Assembly (NCBI RefSeq): GCF_001557535.2
Contig: NZ_CP014306.1
Span: forward strand, 1,612,001 to 1,676,000
DNA from: Burkholderia sp. PAMC 26561
GTDB lineage: Bacteria; Pseudomonadota; Gammaproteobacteria; Burkholderiales; Burkholderiaceae
Reading direction: 5' to 3'
DNA length: 64,000 nucleotides
The translations under genes and the position numbers were made by a program. Within the stretch, counting starts at the first letter, position 1, and each line of letters opens with the position of its first letter. Positions 45,969-54,951 of this stretch are shown in pieces. The notes beneath the pieces were generated by a model that saw only the letters and a list, made by a program, of their open reading frames with translations, made no database searches and had not been told where the DNA came from.

Positions 45969-46802
45969 GTGCGCGACGAGTTGATGACCGAAGCGTTGTG
46001 TTGGGAACTCGAAAAGATGATTACGGCGGAGTACGCACATGAAGTAAAGGCTTCCGAGGACTGGGTCTTCTATTGTCCGCACGAAATCTGCCTAACGAAG
46101 GTGCACACCCGAACGCAGAAAAATACATATTTCGCAGCTCGCCCGAGACACGTCAGCGGATGTCCGGACGAGGCGCCTTCATCAGAGCCCTCCACATTCC
46201 CCGGTGCGCCGAAGCGCAAACCTGTGCAAGTCAGGGAGAAGCCAATACCCAACCTGCTGGGGCCACAGCCTGCGCTAAAGCAAAAGTCACGTCCCCCAAC
46301 AAAAGAAGAACTTCTGCAGCTGTCCCGGGCGGTGCGACATATTCCAGCGCTACACCCCGGCACGATGGAAGAAGTTGTTGACGCCTGGATCCGGATTGCG
46401 CCGGAGGAACGGGACCAACGAGCACTGACAATTGGCAATCAGGGTCTGACCTACAAAAGCGCCTTCAGATTCCTTGGTGGGGCTTCTGCTGACATAAATT
46501 TGCTGGCTCCCAACCGACAGATCATTTTCGGTGCCGCGACTGTAGAGAGATGGAAGCAGTGGATTCTAGTGAAAAGCAGAAAGAAGTTCGCGGCCGGAGA
46601 GGCAACGGTGCCTCTGCGTCTGGCGGTGAGGCAAGACAACGCGCCGTGCTGGCTCACTGAACTTGTCGATCGGCCGGCGACACTCTTCTGGCATGGAGTG
46701 ATGCCCGAGTTGGCCGCGAAGAAGGACGCGTACCGGTTAGAAGTCGATTTCGATTTGCTTCATGCCGGGTTCACTGTCCGGGCCGACCATTTGACGCCTT
46801 GA
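45969..46802 (+). CDS. Unknown protein with N-terminal zinc-ribbon-like motif (277 aa)
   Basis: GTG start (45969) behind a G-rich ribosome site. Residues about 35-67 contain CPHEIC and, after a basic segment, HVSGCPDE: a C-x4-C...H-x3-C arrangement suggesting a metal-bound N-terminal finger. A Pro/Lys-rich linker follows, then a globular part (LSRAVRHIPALHPGTMEEVV, APNRQIIFGAATVERWKQWI). No family recognised. It lies 430 bases before the SEFIR gene on the same strand, inside the defence island, so a role in defence is possible but not shown. Confidence 0.6.
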   Translation: MRDELMTEALCWELEKMITAEYAHEVKASEDWVFYCPHEICLTKVHTRTQKNTYFAARPRHVSGCPDEAPSSEPSTFPGAPKRKPVQVREKPIPNLLGPQPALKQKSRPPTKEELLQLSRAVRHIPALHPGTMEEVVDAWIRIAPEERDQRALTIGNQGLTYKSAFRFLGGASADINLLAPNRQIIFGAATVERWKQWILVKSRKKFAAGEATVPLRLAVRQDNAPCWLTELVDRPATLFWHGVMPELAAKKDAYRLEVDFDLLHAGFTVRADHLTP

Positions 46803-47234
46803 CACCCATCTCGCCGATCAAGCGAGCGATCGACGGAATGGGCATTGTCTGGCCCACTGTGCCGTCAATGTGATTCCTTCTCCATCTTTACTTTCTTCGA
46901 GACGGCTCCTAGAGCGCGCTTTCTTTGCGAGGACCCGTAGACGGCATCATTTCGTGCCGCCCGCTGCGAACTGGGAGTTTCCGGCCATGAGTGGACGATC
47001 ACGCGCAGCGTTGTACTGACATTCTGAGGGCTATTCTGCTCAGCGCGGTCATTCGGAGCGCCGACGGTATGGGGCTCTTCGTTGACGCGAACGCGCTCGC
47101 AGCAAATGGCCGGTTCATCGGTGTTTGTAGCCCGTTCAACCGGCTTCTATGATGGGGTCGCGAATGTGTCAGTTGAAAAATTTGCCCTTCCGTTCGAGCT
47201 ATGATGTAACTGGGCAACAAGGAAGACGTATCCA
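46803..47234. other. Intergenic ahead of the SEFIR gene
   Basis: About 430 bases. A plus-strand open stretch near 46992-47151 (ILLSAVIRSADGMGLFVDAN) could be a small remnant but has no clear start. An AAGGAAG ribosome site lies about ten bases before the ATG at 47235. Confidence 0.35.
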
Positions 47235-48674
47235 ATGACAGCAGATACACCGCAGCCGAAGCTCTTTATTTCGTACAGCTGGACGACGCCGATGCACGAA
47301 CACTGGGTCATAGACCTCGCTGAGCGTCTGGCGGAAGATGATGTCGACGTGATTATCGACAAATGGACCTTGCGGGAAGGCCATGACGCCCATGCATTCA
47401 TGGAGCAGATGGTGACGGATCCGGAGATCACAAAAGTCATCATGATTTGTGACGCCGCGTATGTGGAAAAGGCAAATCGGCGCGCCAGGGGCGTGGGAAC
47501 CGAGACGCAGATCATCACGGGCGAAATCTATAGCAATACGACGCAGGACAAGTTCGTTGCCGTGATTGCGGAAAACGACGCAGAAGGGAGTGCGCTCGTT
47601 CCTGTCTATTACAAAGGCCGGATCTACATCGACCTGTCGGATGCCGGACGCTATGAGGAGGAATACGAGCGACTGCTTCGATGGGTCTATGACCAGCCGG
47701 TCTACGTCAAGCCGTCCCGAGGAAAGAAGCCGGCGTTCCTGTCGGAAACACCCGGTGCAAGGGTGGGAAACCGGTCGGCGATGAAGCGGGCGCTGGAGCA
47801 GTTGCGCGACGGTAAGCCAACCGCATCGGGTGCAGTCGGGGACTATCTGTCGAGCGTCGCCGAGGATTTTGAGGGATTGCGTATTGCCAAAGAGAAAGGC
47901 GTGGAATTTGATGACCAAGTGGTCCAGTCGATCGAGTCTTTTCTGTCGACACGGGACGAACTGTTGACAGTCATCCAGGCCATCGCGCGGTATCAACCGA
48001 GCGGCGAGAACGTTCAAAAAATCCACCGGTTTTTTGAAGCACTCCTGAGGTACTACTGTCCGCCTCCAGACGTCATGCAGTGGGTGGACACGGACTTCGA
48101 CAATTTCGTCTTCATCACGTACGAGCTCTACCTGCACACGCTGGCGATCTTTATCGGAGCCGAACAGTTTGAGCAGGCTCGATACCTGATTGCAACGGAA
48201 TTCTACGTGGGGCGAAATCATCGTTTTGGTAATGAACCCATGGTTGCGTCAAATTCGATTGACGGACAGCTGAAATCGCTTGAATACCGGAACAGCAGGT
48301 TGAACCTGCGCAGGGAATCCATACAGGCGGACCTACTTCGCGATCGCAGCAAGTCTGGCGCGGTCCGGTTTGAATCGCTGGCACAGGCCGACGTCGTTCT
48401 CTATTTGTATTTCAAAGGCAAGCCGGACTGCTGGTGGTATCCACTGACGACGGTTTTCCTTGGCATGAGTCATTCGGCGTTGCCCGTTTTCGCCCGCGCG
48501 AATTCCAGGAAATACTTCCACAAGCTTCGCGTACTGCTGGGATTTGATACCGCCGATCAGATGCGTGAATGGATTAGCGAAATGGAGAGCGGGAACGCTT
48601 TGCCGAAGTCCGGTTTCCATCGCCTGCCGCTTGGCAGGCTGACGGCAGTCGAACAGCTAGCGACAAAGGAATGA
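47235..48674 (+). CDS. SEFIR (TIR-like) domain protein, candidate antiphage effector
   Basis: 479 residues. The N-terminal about 150 residues are a SEFIR/TIR-type domain: KLFISYSWTTPMHEHWVIDL, then LAEDDVDVIIDKWTLREGHD and VGTETQIITGEIY. Bacterial TIR/SEFIR domains often act as NAD-degrading effectors or as adaptors in abortive infection. The rest is helical (KIHRFFEALLRYYCPP, YELYLHTLAIFIGAEQFEQA), probably a sensing or oligomerisation module that I do not recognise. No signal peptide. The gene is intact and sits between the zinc-ribbon-like gene and the Qat operon, which supports a defence role. The catalytic residue was not assigned. Confidence 0.75.
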   Translation: MTADTPQPKLFISYSWTTPMHEHWVIDLAERLAEDDVDVIIDKWTLREGHDAHAFMEQMVTDPEITKVIMICDAAYVEKANRRARGVGTETQIITGEIYSNTTQDKFVAVIAENDAEGSALVPVYYKGRIYIDLSDAGRYEEEYERLLRWVYDQPVYVKPSRGKKPAFLSETPGARVGNRSAMKRALEQLRDGKPTASGAVGDYLSSVAEDFEGLRIAKEKGVEFDDQVVQSIESFLSTRDELLTVIQAIARYQPSGENVQKIHRFFEALLRYYCPPPDVMQWVDTDFDNFVFITYELYLHTLAIFIGAEQFEQARYLIATEFYVGRNHRFGNEPMVASNSIDGQLKSLEYRNSRLNLRRESIQADLLRDRSKSGAVRFESLAQADVVLYLYFKGKPDCWWYPLTTVFLGMSHSALPVFARANSRKYFHKLRVLLGFDTADQMREWISEMESGNALPKSGFHRLPLGRLTAVEQLATKE

Positions 48675-48698
48675 AGATCCCGGCGACTGCGGTACGGA

Positions 48699-48830
48699 AT
48701 GCAGCCCCCAGTCTATCCATCTAACCTGACGCGCTGGCGCAAGTGTCTGGAAGAAGCCGGCGTCGAAGAACTACTGGCCGAGACGAGCACACGCGATTTT
48801 GAAAGCGCGGGGTGTCGACGGTCTAAATGA
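48699..48830 (+). mobile_element. Fragment of an IS5-family transposase
   Basis: A 43-codon open stretch with VYPSNLTRWRKCLEEAGVEE and LLAETS. This is the conserved (P-S)SLTRWRKR-GEAGVEELL helix of IS5-type transposases, cut off on both sides. No terminal inverted repeats seen. The 300 bases that follow to the qatA start hold no gene. Confidence 0.55.
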
Positions 48831-49128
48831 CGAGGAAAGACGATCCGCGCTGCTCGCAGCGCGAAAATTACGTGCTTCGAATGTCCGCTATCCTGCCTAA
48901 CGACCGACTTTTCAGGGGCGAGCTAGGCCGGTCATCGTCATGCAATCCGGCCATGAACGGTCATTCGACAGCCCCTCGAAGATGGTTGACAATCGCTACA
49001 GCCTGGCACCGTCCTCCCCCGTTCTCGTAGTCGTCGCGACGAGTAAAAGGCGGTCGTCTCGACCGCCACCTAAGCGACACGTGCATCTAGCTTCCCAAAG
49101 ATGGCTGTAGGAATAAGGAAAATAATAG

Positions 49129-51009
49129 ATGTGGCACGACATTGAGGCTGAGATTGACCTACTCAACTTCGGTTTGGTAGCGAATGCAGCAGCAAATTTG
49201 ATAAAGGACGCAGGCGACACGCCAGTCACTGTCGGAATATCTGGCGGGTGGGGCGCCGGCAAATCGACGCTCGTAAAACTTGTTCAAGCTCAACTGCAGC
49301 AGAGCACTAAGAACGACGAAAAGAACTCCCCCTACATACTCATGGAGTTCAACGCGTGGCTTTATCAAGGCTACGAAGACGCGCGCCAGGCGTTACTCCA
49401 AGCGGTTTCAGATCGCCTTGTCTAGGAAGCAACGAAGCGGAAAACGCTTGTCGACAAAGCGACGGACTTCGCCAAGCGTGTTAACTTACTCAAGTTTGGA
49501 CGAATTGTCGCGCCAGTTGTTGCGCACGTTGCTGTTGGAACCGTCGCAGCGGGTCCTCTCGGAGCCCTGTTCGGTGCAGTCAGCGGCCTAGTGCAAGGTT
49601 TCTCGGACGAAGAAAAACGTGCTGAAGGCCTGAATGCGGTTAAGGAAGCCTACGCCGAGCTCTCTCCAGAGCTCAAGGAAGTCATTGGGGAAAAGAAGGA
49701 AACGTCTCTGCCGAAGGAAATTGAGGGCCTACGCAAAGCGTTTGCTGGACTATTAAAAGAACTCGACGTTCGCCTGGTGGTGTTTGTAGATGACCTAGAT
49801 CGATGCCTTCCTACGACCGCCATTGGAACGTTGGAAGCGATGCGACTATTACTCCACGTCGAACGAACCGCCTTCCTGATAGCTGCCGATGAGAGCATGA
49901 TTCGGGGCGCGGTCCGAGCGCACTTCAAGGGCGTTGACATTGAGGAGGGTCTTGTCACCAGCTACTTTGACAAGCTCATCCAGATTCCGTTGCGTGTCCC
50001 CCGCTTGGGCATCAACGAGGTCAAGGCCTACTTGGCACTCCTTTTGACGGAGCTTGCGGCACGAAAAGGCCGACTCTCTGCCGATGTTCAGGCGCGTGGT
50101 CAAGCCGCAATTGTTGAGCTGCTCAAGAAGTCGTGGGCAAAAGGCATCTCGCGCGAGCTTCTCGACGAGGCGTTCAACTCCGAGAAGGCGCGGGTGGCCA
50201 AAGAACTGGACATCGCTGACCAGTTGGCACCGTTACTGGTTACGTCAGCGGAGATCGCTGGCAATCCTCGGCTCATCAAGCGATTTTTGAACAATCTTAT
50301 GATTCGGCAAACCATCGCCGAAGCGATGGACATGCCGCTTGCCTTGGAAGAGCTTGTTAAAATTCAGCTTTTCGAACGCTGTGCATCGACTGCGGCATTC
50401 GAATTCCTGGTCAAAGCGGTTGCCTCGAATCCGGACGGCAAGCCCGAATTCTTGGACTCGGTGGAGACTGCGGCACAAAAGGCAGAAAAGTACGAGCCGC
50501 CTCACGCATCGTGGACGAGCCCATTCTACGAACAATGGGTCAAGCTCGCTCCGCGCTTGGCAGACAAGGATTTGCGGCCGATCTTGCATCTCAGTCGCGA
50601 CCGTAGTTTGGGCCTGGCCGCTTACGACGAACTGTCTGCTGAAGCGAGAAAAGTGCTCGAAGCAACCATGGAGGCGACTGAGCTATCGAAAATTCTAGTC
50701 CAGCAGTTGACGGCCCTAGGGGAAGGAGACGTCTCCCGAATCCTTAACCGAGCGATTCGTACGGCGCGTGAAAGTCAGTGGGAGCTTGACGACATTATGC
50801 GATGCCTTAACTGCACAGATGCCCATCCCAATTTGGGGCTTGAACTTGTGCCCGCACTCTTTGAGGTTCCCGGAAGCAAACGCAGCGTGGCGCTCCTCCC
50901 CCTGCTCAAATCGCGGGCCTGGGCTAGCGACTTGTTGCAAGACTGGGCGGATGACCCGGAGACCGACGAAAAATCGCGCAAATACCTGCAGAAGAGGGGA
51001 GCCAAGTAA
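49129..51009 (+). pseudogene. qatA: qatA: KAP-family P-loop ATPase of the Qat defence system, with in-frame amber codon
   Basis: The frame encodes a KAP NTPase: VTVGISGGWGAGKSTLVKLV (Walker A, about 35-54), EFNAWLYQGYED, then VRLVVFVDDLDRCLPTTAIG (Walker B plus the KAP D-R-C motif) and AGNPRLIKRFLNNLM. The frame is continuous over 626 codons except for one TAG at 49423-49425 (codon 99), between DRLV and EATKRK. Without readthrough only an N-terminal 98-residue stub and perhaps a re-initiated piece from 49591 would be made. The rest shows no other damage, so the mutation is recent, suppressed or a base error. Its stop overlaps the qatB start (TAATG). Confidence 0.85.
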
Positions 51010-51836
51010 TGGGAACCTCCACATCCAGCACGGGCCCGGGCAGTGGAGTGAGCCTCGACCCGCCTTGGCTGGACGACGTCGTGGGCGATATCGGCAAGGG
51101 TAGCGCGGTCACCCCAAGTGACGCAGTTCCTGCTGACTCTCCTGCAGGTCCAATGGGTAATGCTCCGTCCGCGCGATACGGCGATGCTCGTCGAGAGTTC
51201 GGGAAGTTCGCCAAGACAGGGAACACCGAACATCTTCGAAAAGCGATCGGGCACTACTCGCATCGGGGTAGCGGCGGTGCGAGTGCCGCGGCCAGCCGTA
51301 TGCGCGCATCGACCAGTGCTGGCGCCGCGCTGTTCTCGTTTCTCAACGCCATCAGCCAAGGAACGTCAGCCGAGGCCCGCCATTGGGTGGATGCGCTACG
51401 TGCCACCAACCCTTCGGCGGACTACGTGGTCGACGCCATCATTCGGGAGTTGGCCCCTCCTGGTGGTAGCGCAGACGAAGAATCATTCCGTGATGCAATG
51501 GACTTCGCTTTGTCTGAGTTCATCAAGGAAGACCCAACCATTGACCCCTTGAACATGGGAGTCAACGACATCTGGGAGCTGATGAAAGGCTACCTGGCAA
51601 CTGAGGCCGCCAACCGGCTTTGCTTTGATTTGGGCCCCATCTTCGAAAGTTCGCAGCTTGACCCACGAACCGCCGTCATACGAGAACGGGAGATGCGACG
51701 TTTTCTGAAGAACGAAATTGGAGCGCATGTCGACTTGCTTCAAGGTCATAGCGCGAATCCAACGCGGTCTCAGTTGAACGGCGTTCTGCAAGAGGCATTG
51801 AAGATGACCTTCGAACTTTTCGAGGCCGATCTATGA
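51009..51836 (+). CDS. qatB: QatB
   Basis: 275 residues, overlapping the qatA stop by one base (TAATG) and the qatC start by four (ATGA). The first 60 residues are Gly/Ser/Pro-rich and disordered. The rest is a helical domain (ARREFGKFAKTGNTEHLRKA, GGASAAASRMRASTSAGAAL, ELMKGYLATEAANRLCFDLG). This fits QatB of the four-gene Qat antiphage system, a protein of unknown biochemical role that works with the QueC-like QatC. Assignment depends strongly on position between a KAP ATPase and a QueC-like gene. All visible features are intact. Confidence 0.82.
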   Translation: MGTSTSSTGPGSGVSLDPPWLDDVVGDIGKGSAVTPSDAVPADSPAGPMGNAPSARYGDARREFGKFAKTGNTEHLRKAIGHYSHRGSGGASAAASRMRASTSAGAALFSFLNAISQGTSAEARHWVDALRATNPSADYVVDAIIRELAPPGGSADEESFRDAMDFALSEFIKEDPTIDPLNMGVNDIWELMKGYLATEAANRLCFDLGPIFESSQLDPRTAVIREREMRRFLKNEIGAHVDLLQGHSANPTRSQLNGVLQEALKMTFELFEADL

Positions 51837-53119
51837 CGAAGATTTTCAGCGCACCCAAAGACCTGATTCCAGACTCACGTCGTGCTGACACTACGTATGT
51901 CTCGATGTACGCCCACGATGGGCTGCCTGACGTTAGCACGGTGGGGACGTCCCTCATCGATGAAATTCGTAGGGCAGGCCTCGCCCCGAGCACATCGAGC
52001 TGGGACTTCCTGTCGCTTGCGCTCGCGGTCAATGCGGCCGACCATGCCGTGGAACGTGGTATTTCAGCTGACGGTTGGACCAGAATTATTGAATTGGAAG
52101 TAGCCCTGTACGAGCCTGGACCCTTTGAGCGGCTGAAGGACGAGATCGAGCAGGCGCTTCGCTTTTTGACGGGCGATTTCTGGCACCTGCGCTTCGTCGA
52201 TGGTGGATACCCCCCACCAATTCCGCGGCAACGCGTGGTGCACGATGCTGACTGCGTAGCGCTGCTGTCAGGTGGTCTTGATAGTCTGATCGGTGCGCTA
52301 GATCTCTCGGCCGAAGGTCGGCGCCCAATCTTCGTTTCACATATTGCTAAGGGTGATTCGGAGACGCAAGTGCTGTACGCGAGAACACTGGATGGGGGCG
52401 ATCGTCATTTGCAGTGGAATCAGAACATCTGGCTGAAGCCGCAGCGAGATGGTGAGGGCTCCACCCGAGGGCGGTCTATCGTATTCTTCGCCTTTGCGGC
52501 ACTTGCTGCCGACAGCCACGCAACCGCGACCGATACCGAATCTGTTGAGGTGTTCGTGCCAGAGAATGGTCTCATCAGCTTGAATGTGCCGCTGAACGCC
52601 GGCCGGGTAGGTAGCTTAAGCACGAAGACGACCCACCCAGTATTCATGCAGCGGTTGCAAGCTCTTTGGACTCAGTTGGGAATACCCGCGATCTTGCGGC
52701 TCCCCTATGCAGCTCAAACCAAGGGGGAGATGATGGCCGGGTGTCTTGATCAAACCCGGTTGGCGGATCTGGCCGGAATGTCCACGAGTTGCGGCCGCTT
52801 TGCCGTGTTCGGACTGCGGCACTGTGGTCGGTGCGTGCCTTGTATGGTTCGCCGGTCGGCTTTTCTTCGGTCTGGTATCACGGATACTACTGTGACCTAC
52901 GTCTACGACGATTTGAAGGCTGCGCAGCCCGATAAGGGTCCGAATGACATTGCTGCAGTGGCGACTGCAGTGGTAAAAGTCGAGGACGAGGGGGTTCGCG
53001 CCGTCACCGCTGGCCAGTTCGCTTTCGCGGATTCATCTCGCCGAGTTGCGTTCGAAGGTGTGGTCGAGCGAGGACTGCGAGAATTGGGTGCCCTACTGCG
53101 CTTGCATCGTGTCCTGTGA
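51833..53119 (+). CDS. qatC: QatC, QueC-like PP-loop enzyme
   Basis: 428 residues. The PP-loop ATP pyrophosphatase motif SGGLDS is at about 146-151 (CVALLSGGLDSLIGALDL), as in QueC, the 7-cyano-7-deazaguanine synthase. A four-Cys zinc site sits near 320-337 (C320, then CGRCVPC). The N-terminal about 130 residues are an added domain not found in housekeeping QueC. No other queuosine genes are present, so this is the Qat-specific enzyme, thought to modify a protein or small molecule in defence. It starts inside the qatB stop and ends overlapping the GTG of qatD. Confidence 0.87.
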   Translation: MTKIFSAPKDLIPDSRRADTTYVSMYAHDGLPDVSTVGTSLIDEIRRAGLAPSTSSWDFLSLALAVNAADHAVERGISADGWTRIIELEVALYEPGPFERLKDEIEQALRFLTGDFWHLRFVDGGYPPPIPRQRVVHDADCVALLSGGLDSLIGALDLSAEGRRPIFVSHIAKGDSETQVLYARTLDGGDRHLQWNQNIWLKPQRDGEGSTRGRSIVFFAFAALAADSHATATDTESVEVFVPENGLISLNVPLNAGRVGSLSTKTTHPVFMQRLQALWTQLGIPAILRLPYAAQTKGEMMAGCLDQTRLADLAGMSTSCGRFAVFGLRHCGRCVPCMVRRSAFLRSGITDTTVTYVYDDLKAAQPDKGPNDIAAVATAVVKVEDEGVRAVTAGQFAFADSSRRVAFEGVVERGLRELGALLRLHRVL

Positions 53120-53850
53120 TTGACTTCCATTCCCACCTTGACCTGTATCCCAACGGCCTAGCGCTGGCACGCGAGGTCAACCGCCGCAACGAATTCACTC
53201 TCGTGGTTACAACCAGTCCGCGCGCTTATCACGCAACCTCACGAGTATTTAGCGAGTTGAGAAACATCCGCATCGGACTTGGCCTTCATCCCGAAGTTGC
53301 GGAGGCCAAGTCCAGTGAACTGGACGCGTTGGTTGCGGGAGTCAAAGACGCAAGATTTATCGGTGAAGTCGGACTCGATGGTTCGCCAAGGTTTCGGAAA
53401 TCGATAGAGCTACAGGAACGTATTTTTCGAGCGGTCCTCACCGAATGCGGTCGGCAAGGTGGCAAAATCATCAGCATCCACTCCCGCGGCGCGGCGCAGA
53501 GAACTATCGAAACGTTGGCGAAAGCGCATGACGTAGGCAGTCCAGTCCTGCACTGGTTTTCCGGAGGAGTTGCCGAGCTTCGAACGGCGGTACGTCTCGG
53601 CTGCTGGTTCAGCGTCGGGCCTGCCATGCTTGCCGGGGAGAAGGGCCGCGGCTTGTTGAGCCACATGCCGCTGGACCGTGTCCTCCCGGAGACTGATGGA
53701 CCGTTTGCTACGGTAGGTGGCGTTCCCTTGAAGCCTTGGGAGGCTTGGAACGTCTGCACCACGCTCTCAGACGTGTGGGCGATGCCTCGCAGCGCGGTCG
53801 AAGATCAGCTAAGAAGCAACCTTAAACATCTACTTGGCAGTCGAACTTGA
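53116..53850 (+). CDS. qatD: QatD, TatD-like metal-dependent DNase/hydrolase
   Basis: GTG start overlapping the qatC stop by four bases (GTGA). 244 residues with TatD-family metal ligands: DFHSHLDL (H5, H7), GEVGLDGS (Glu), SIHSRGA (His), LHWFSGG (His) and PETDGPF (Asp). TatD enzymes are TIM-barrel metallo-hydrolases acting on DNA ends or D-aminoacyl bonds. As the last gene of qatABCD it completes the described four-gene order. No terminator was identified after it. Confidence 0.88.
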   Translation: MIDFHSHLDLYPNGLALAREVNRRNEFTLVVTTSPRAYHATSRVFSELRNIRIGLGLHPEVAEAKSSELDALVAGVKDARFIGEVGLDGSPRFRKSIELQERIFRAVLTECGRQGGKIISIHSRGAAQRTIETLAKAHDVGSPVLHWFSGGVAELRTAVRLGCWFSVGPAMLAGEKGRGLLSHMPLDRVLPETDGPFATVGGVPLKPWEAWNVCTTLSDVWAMPRSAVEDQLRSNLKHLLGSRT

Positions 53851-54082
53851 TGCCAAAGAAGCACCGTTTAAATGCGCCGTAACCAATTTAGAGAACTGGA
53901 CTACCTTTTGCGGCTAGCCCTCGTGACATGTTCCGCCAATTTGGCGAGCCGGATTCATCAGTTTTTGCGGCCTATGCATGTCACGCCGATGTCTCAGTCC
54001 CACCACCGTGTTTGGTCCAGTTCAGAAGTCAGAGATTTTGCCGATATCTGAATCCGATCACAGAGCCACCAGCCTCTTAACT

Positions 54083-54843
54083 ATGCAAACCGAGTCACAT
54101 TGGTTCATCAAGGATTTTCTAACAATCGTCACCTTGCTCGGCGTCTTCTATAACATGCAAGAAGGTCGCGACGGCAACCCCATCATACGCAAAGCGATTT
54201 CAGTGATTGAGAGCCAGTACGACCGACTCAACACGTGGATGATCCATTCATCCGAGGCGCAGATTGTTGCAAGGTTGGGGGGTGTGACTAGATGGATGTG
54301 CATCACCGGCATCGTCCTATTGATGGCTGGGGCGAAAATATATCCCCACCCCACACAGATCTACAGGTTTCTTACATATGCTGTCGTCGGCTCGCTATTC
54401 GTCTTCTCCATTTGCAACCGGCACCTAGCCGGCGCCCGAGATTTCGATTGGAGGCCTCTCATTGGAGGCCTCTCAAGTGGGGCGCGCTCGCGGCATTGTT
54501 TCTTCTCATAGCGTCTGCTTTTTTTCAATTTTCCGACACACAGGTCGCGCATGTGGCGTTGACCTCGCTCGATCAAATACCATTGTTGCCATTCTGGCTT
54601 GAGAAAGCCAACCTTCCGCTCGCTATTGGCGGCATGGGCGCCGTGGCACTTGCTACGACGGGGCTCATTTTTGTCCTTGCACAGGCTTCGCCCTCGATTC
54701 TTGGTCGTCTTGTACTCCGACTGACGTTGCGATCAATGAAGGCTCTTGCCGCCTCCGTTGCCTGGCTCGATCCACAACGCAAGTTCGCATGGTTTATGTT
54801 TTTCGTTTGCGCGGGTATGCAGCTCATATCCAATCACTTGTAG
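54083..54843 (+). pseudogene. Four-TM membrane protein broken by a 14-bp tandem duplication
   Basis: From an ATG at 54083 the frame gives MQTESHWFIKDFLTIVTLLG, two further hydrophobic segments (WMCITGIVLLMAGA, FLTYAVVGSLFVFSIC) and then ARDFDWRPL. The frame then shifts: the downstream part (KWGALAALFLLIASAFFQF, LPLAIGGMGAVALATTGLIF, ending ISNHL) is in another frame. Removing one copy of the exact duplicate ATTGGAGGCCTCTC (54447-54474) restores a single frame of about 248 residues. The product would be a small membrane protein of unknown function lying 230 bases after qatD on the same strand. Confidence 0.75.
54447..54474. repeat. Exact 14-bp tandem duplication
   Basis: ATTGGAGGCCTCTC repeated head to tail. 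Because 14 is not a multiple of three, it shifts the reading frame of the membrane protein gene. Loss of one unit would repair it. Confidence 0.9.
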
Positions 54844-54935
54844 CCGAGTTACCGATTTTGTCTATATCCGGTCAATTTGAGTGCAGGCATGGATTCGACA
54901 AGGATGCCGTGTTGCAGGGTGGGGTCCTGCGGCTC

Positions 54936-54951
54936 TCGCCTGTGGATAACT
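54936..54951. repeat. 16-bp direct repeat (right) with DnaA-box-like core
   Basis: TCGCCTGTGGATAACT, identical and in the same orientation to 44008-44023, again followed by a C-rich stretch with GCACCCCC. It lies just after the last gene of the defence segment. Confidence 0.6.

Noticed and set aside
47199..48221. A 340-codon open frame on the minus strand opposite the SEFIR gene.
   Set aside because: Antisense shadow; the plus strand carries a recognisable SEFIR domain, a ribosome site and better composition.
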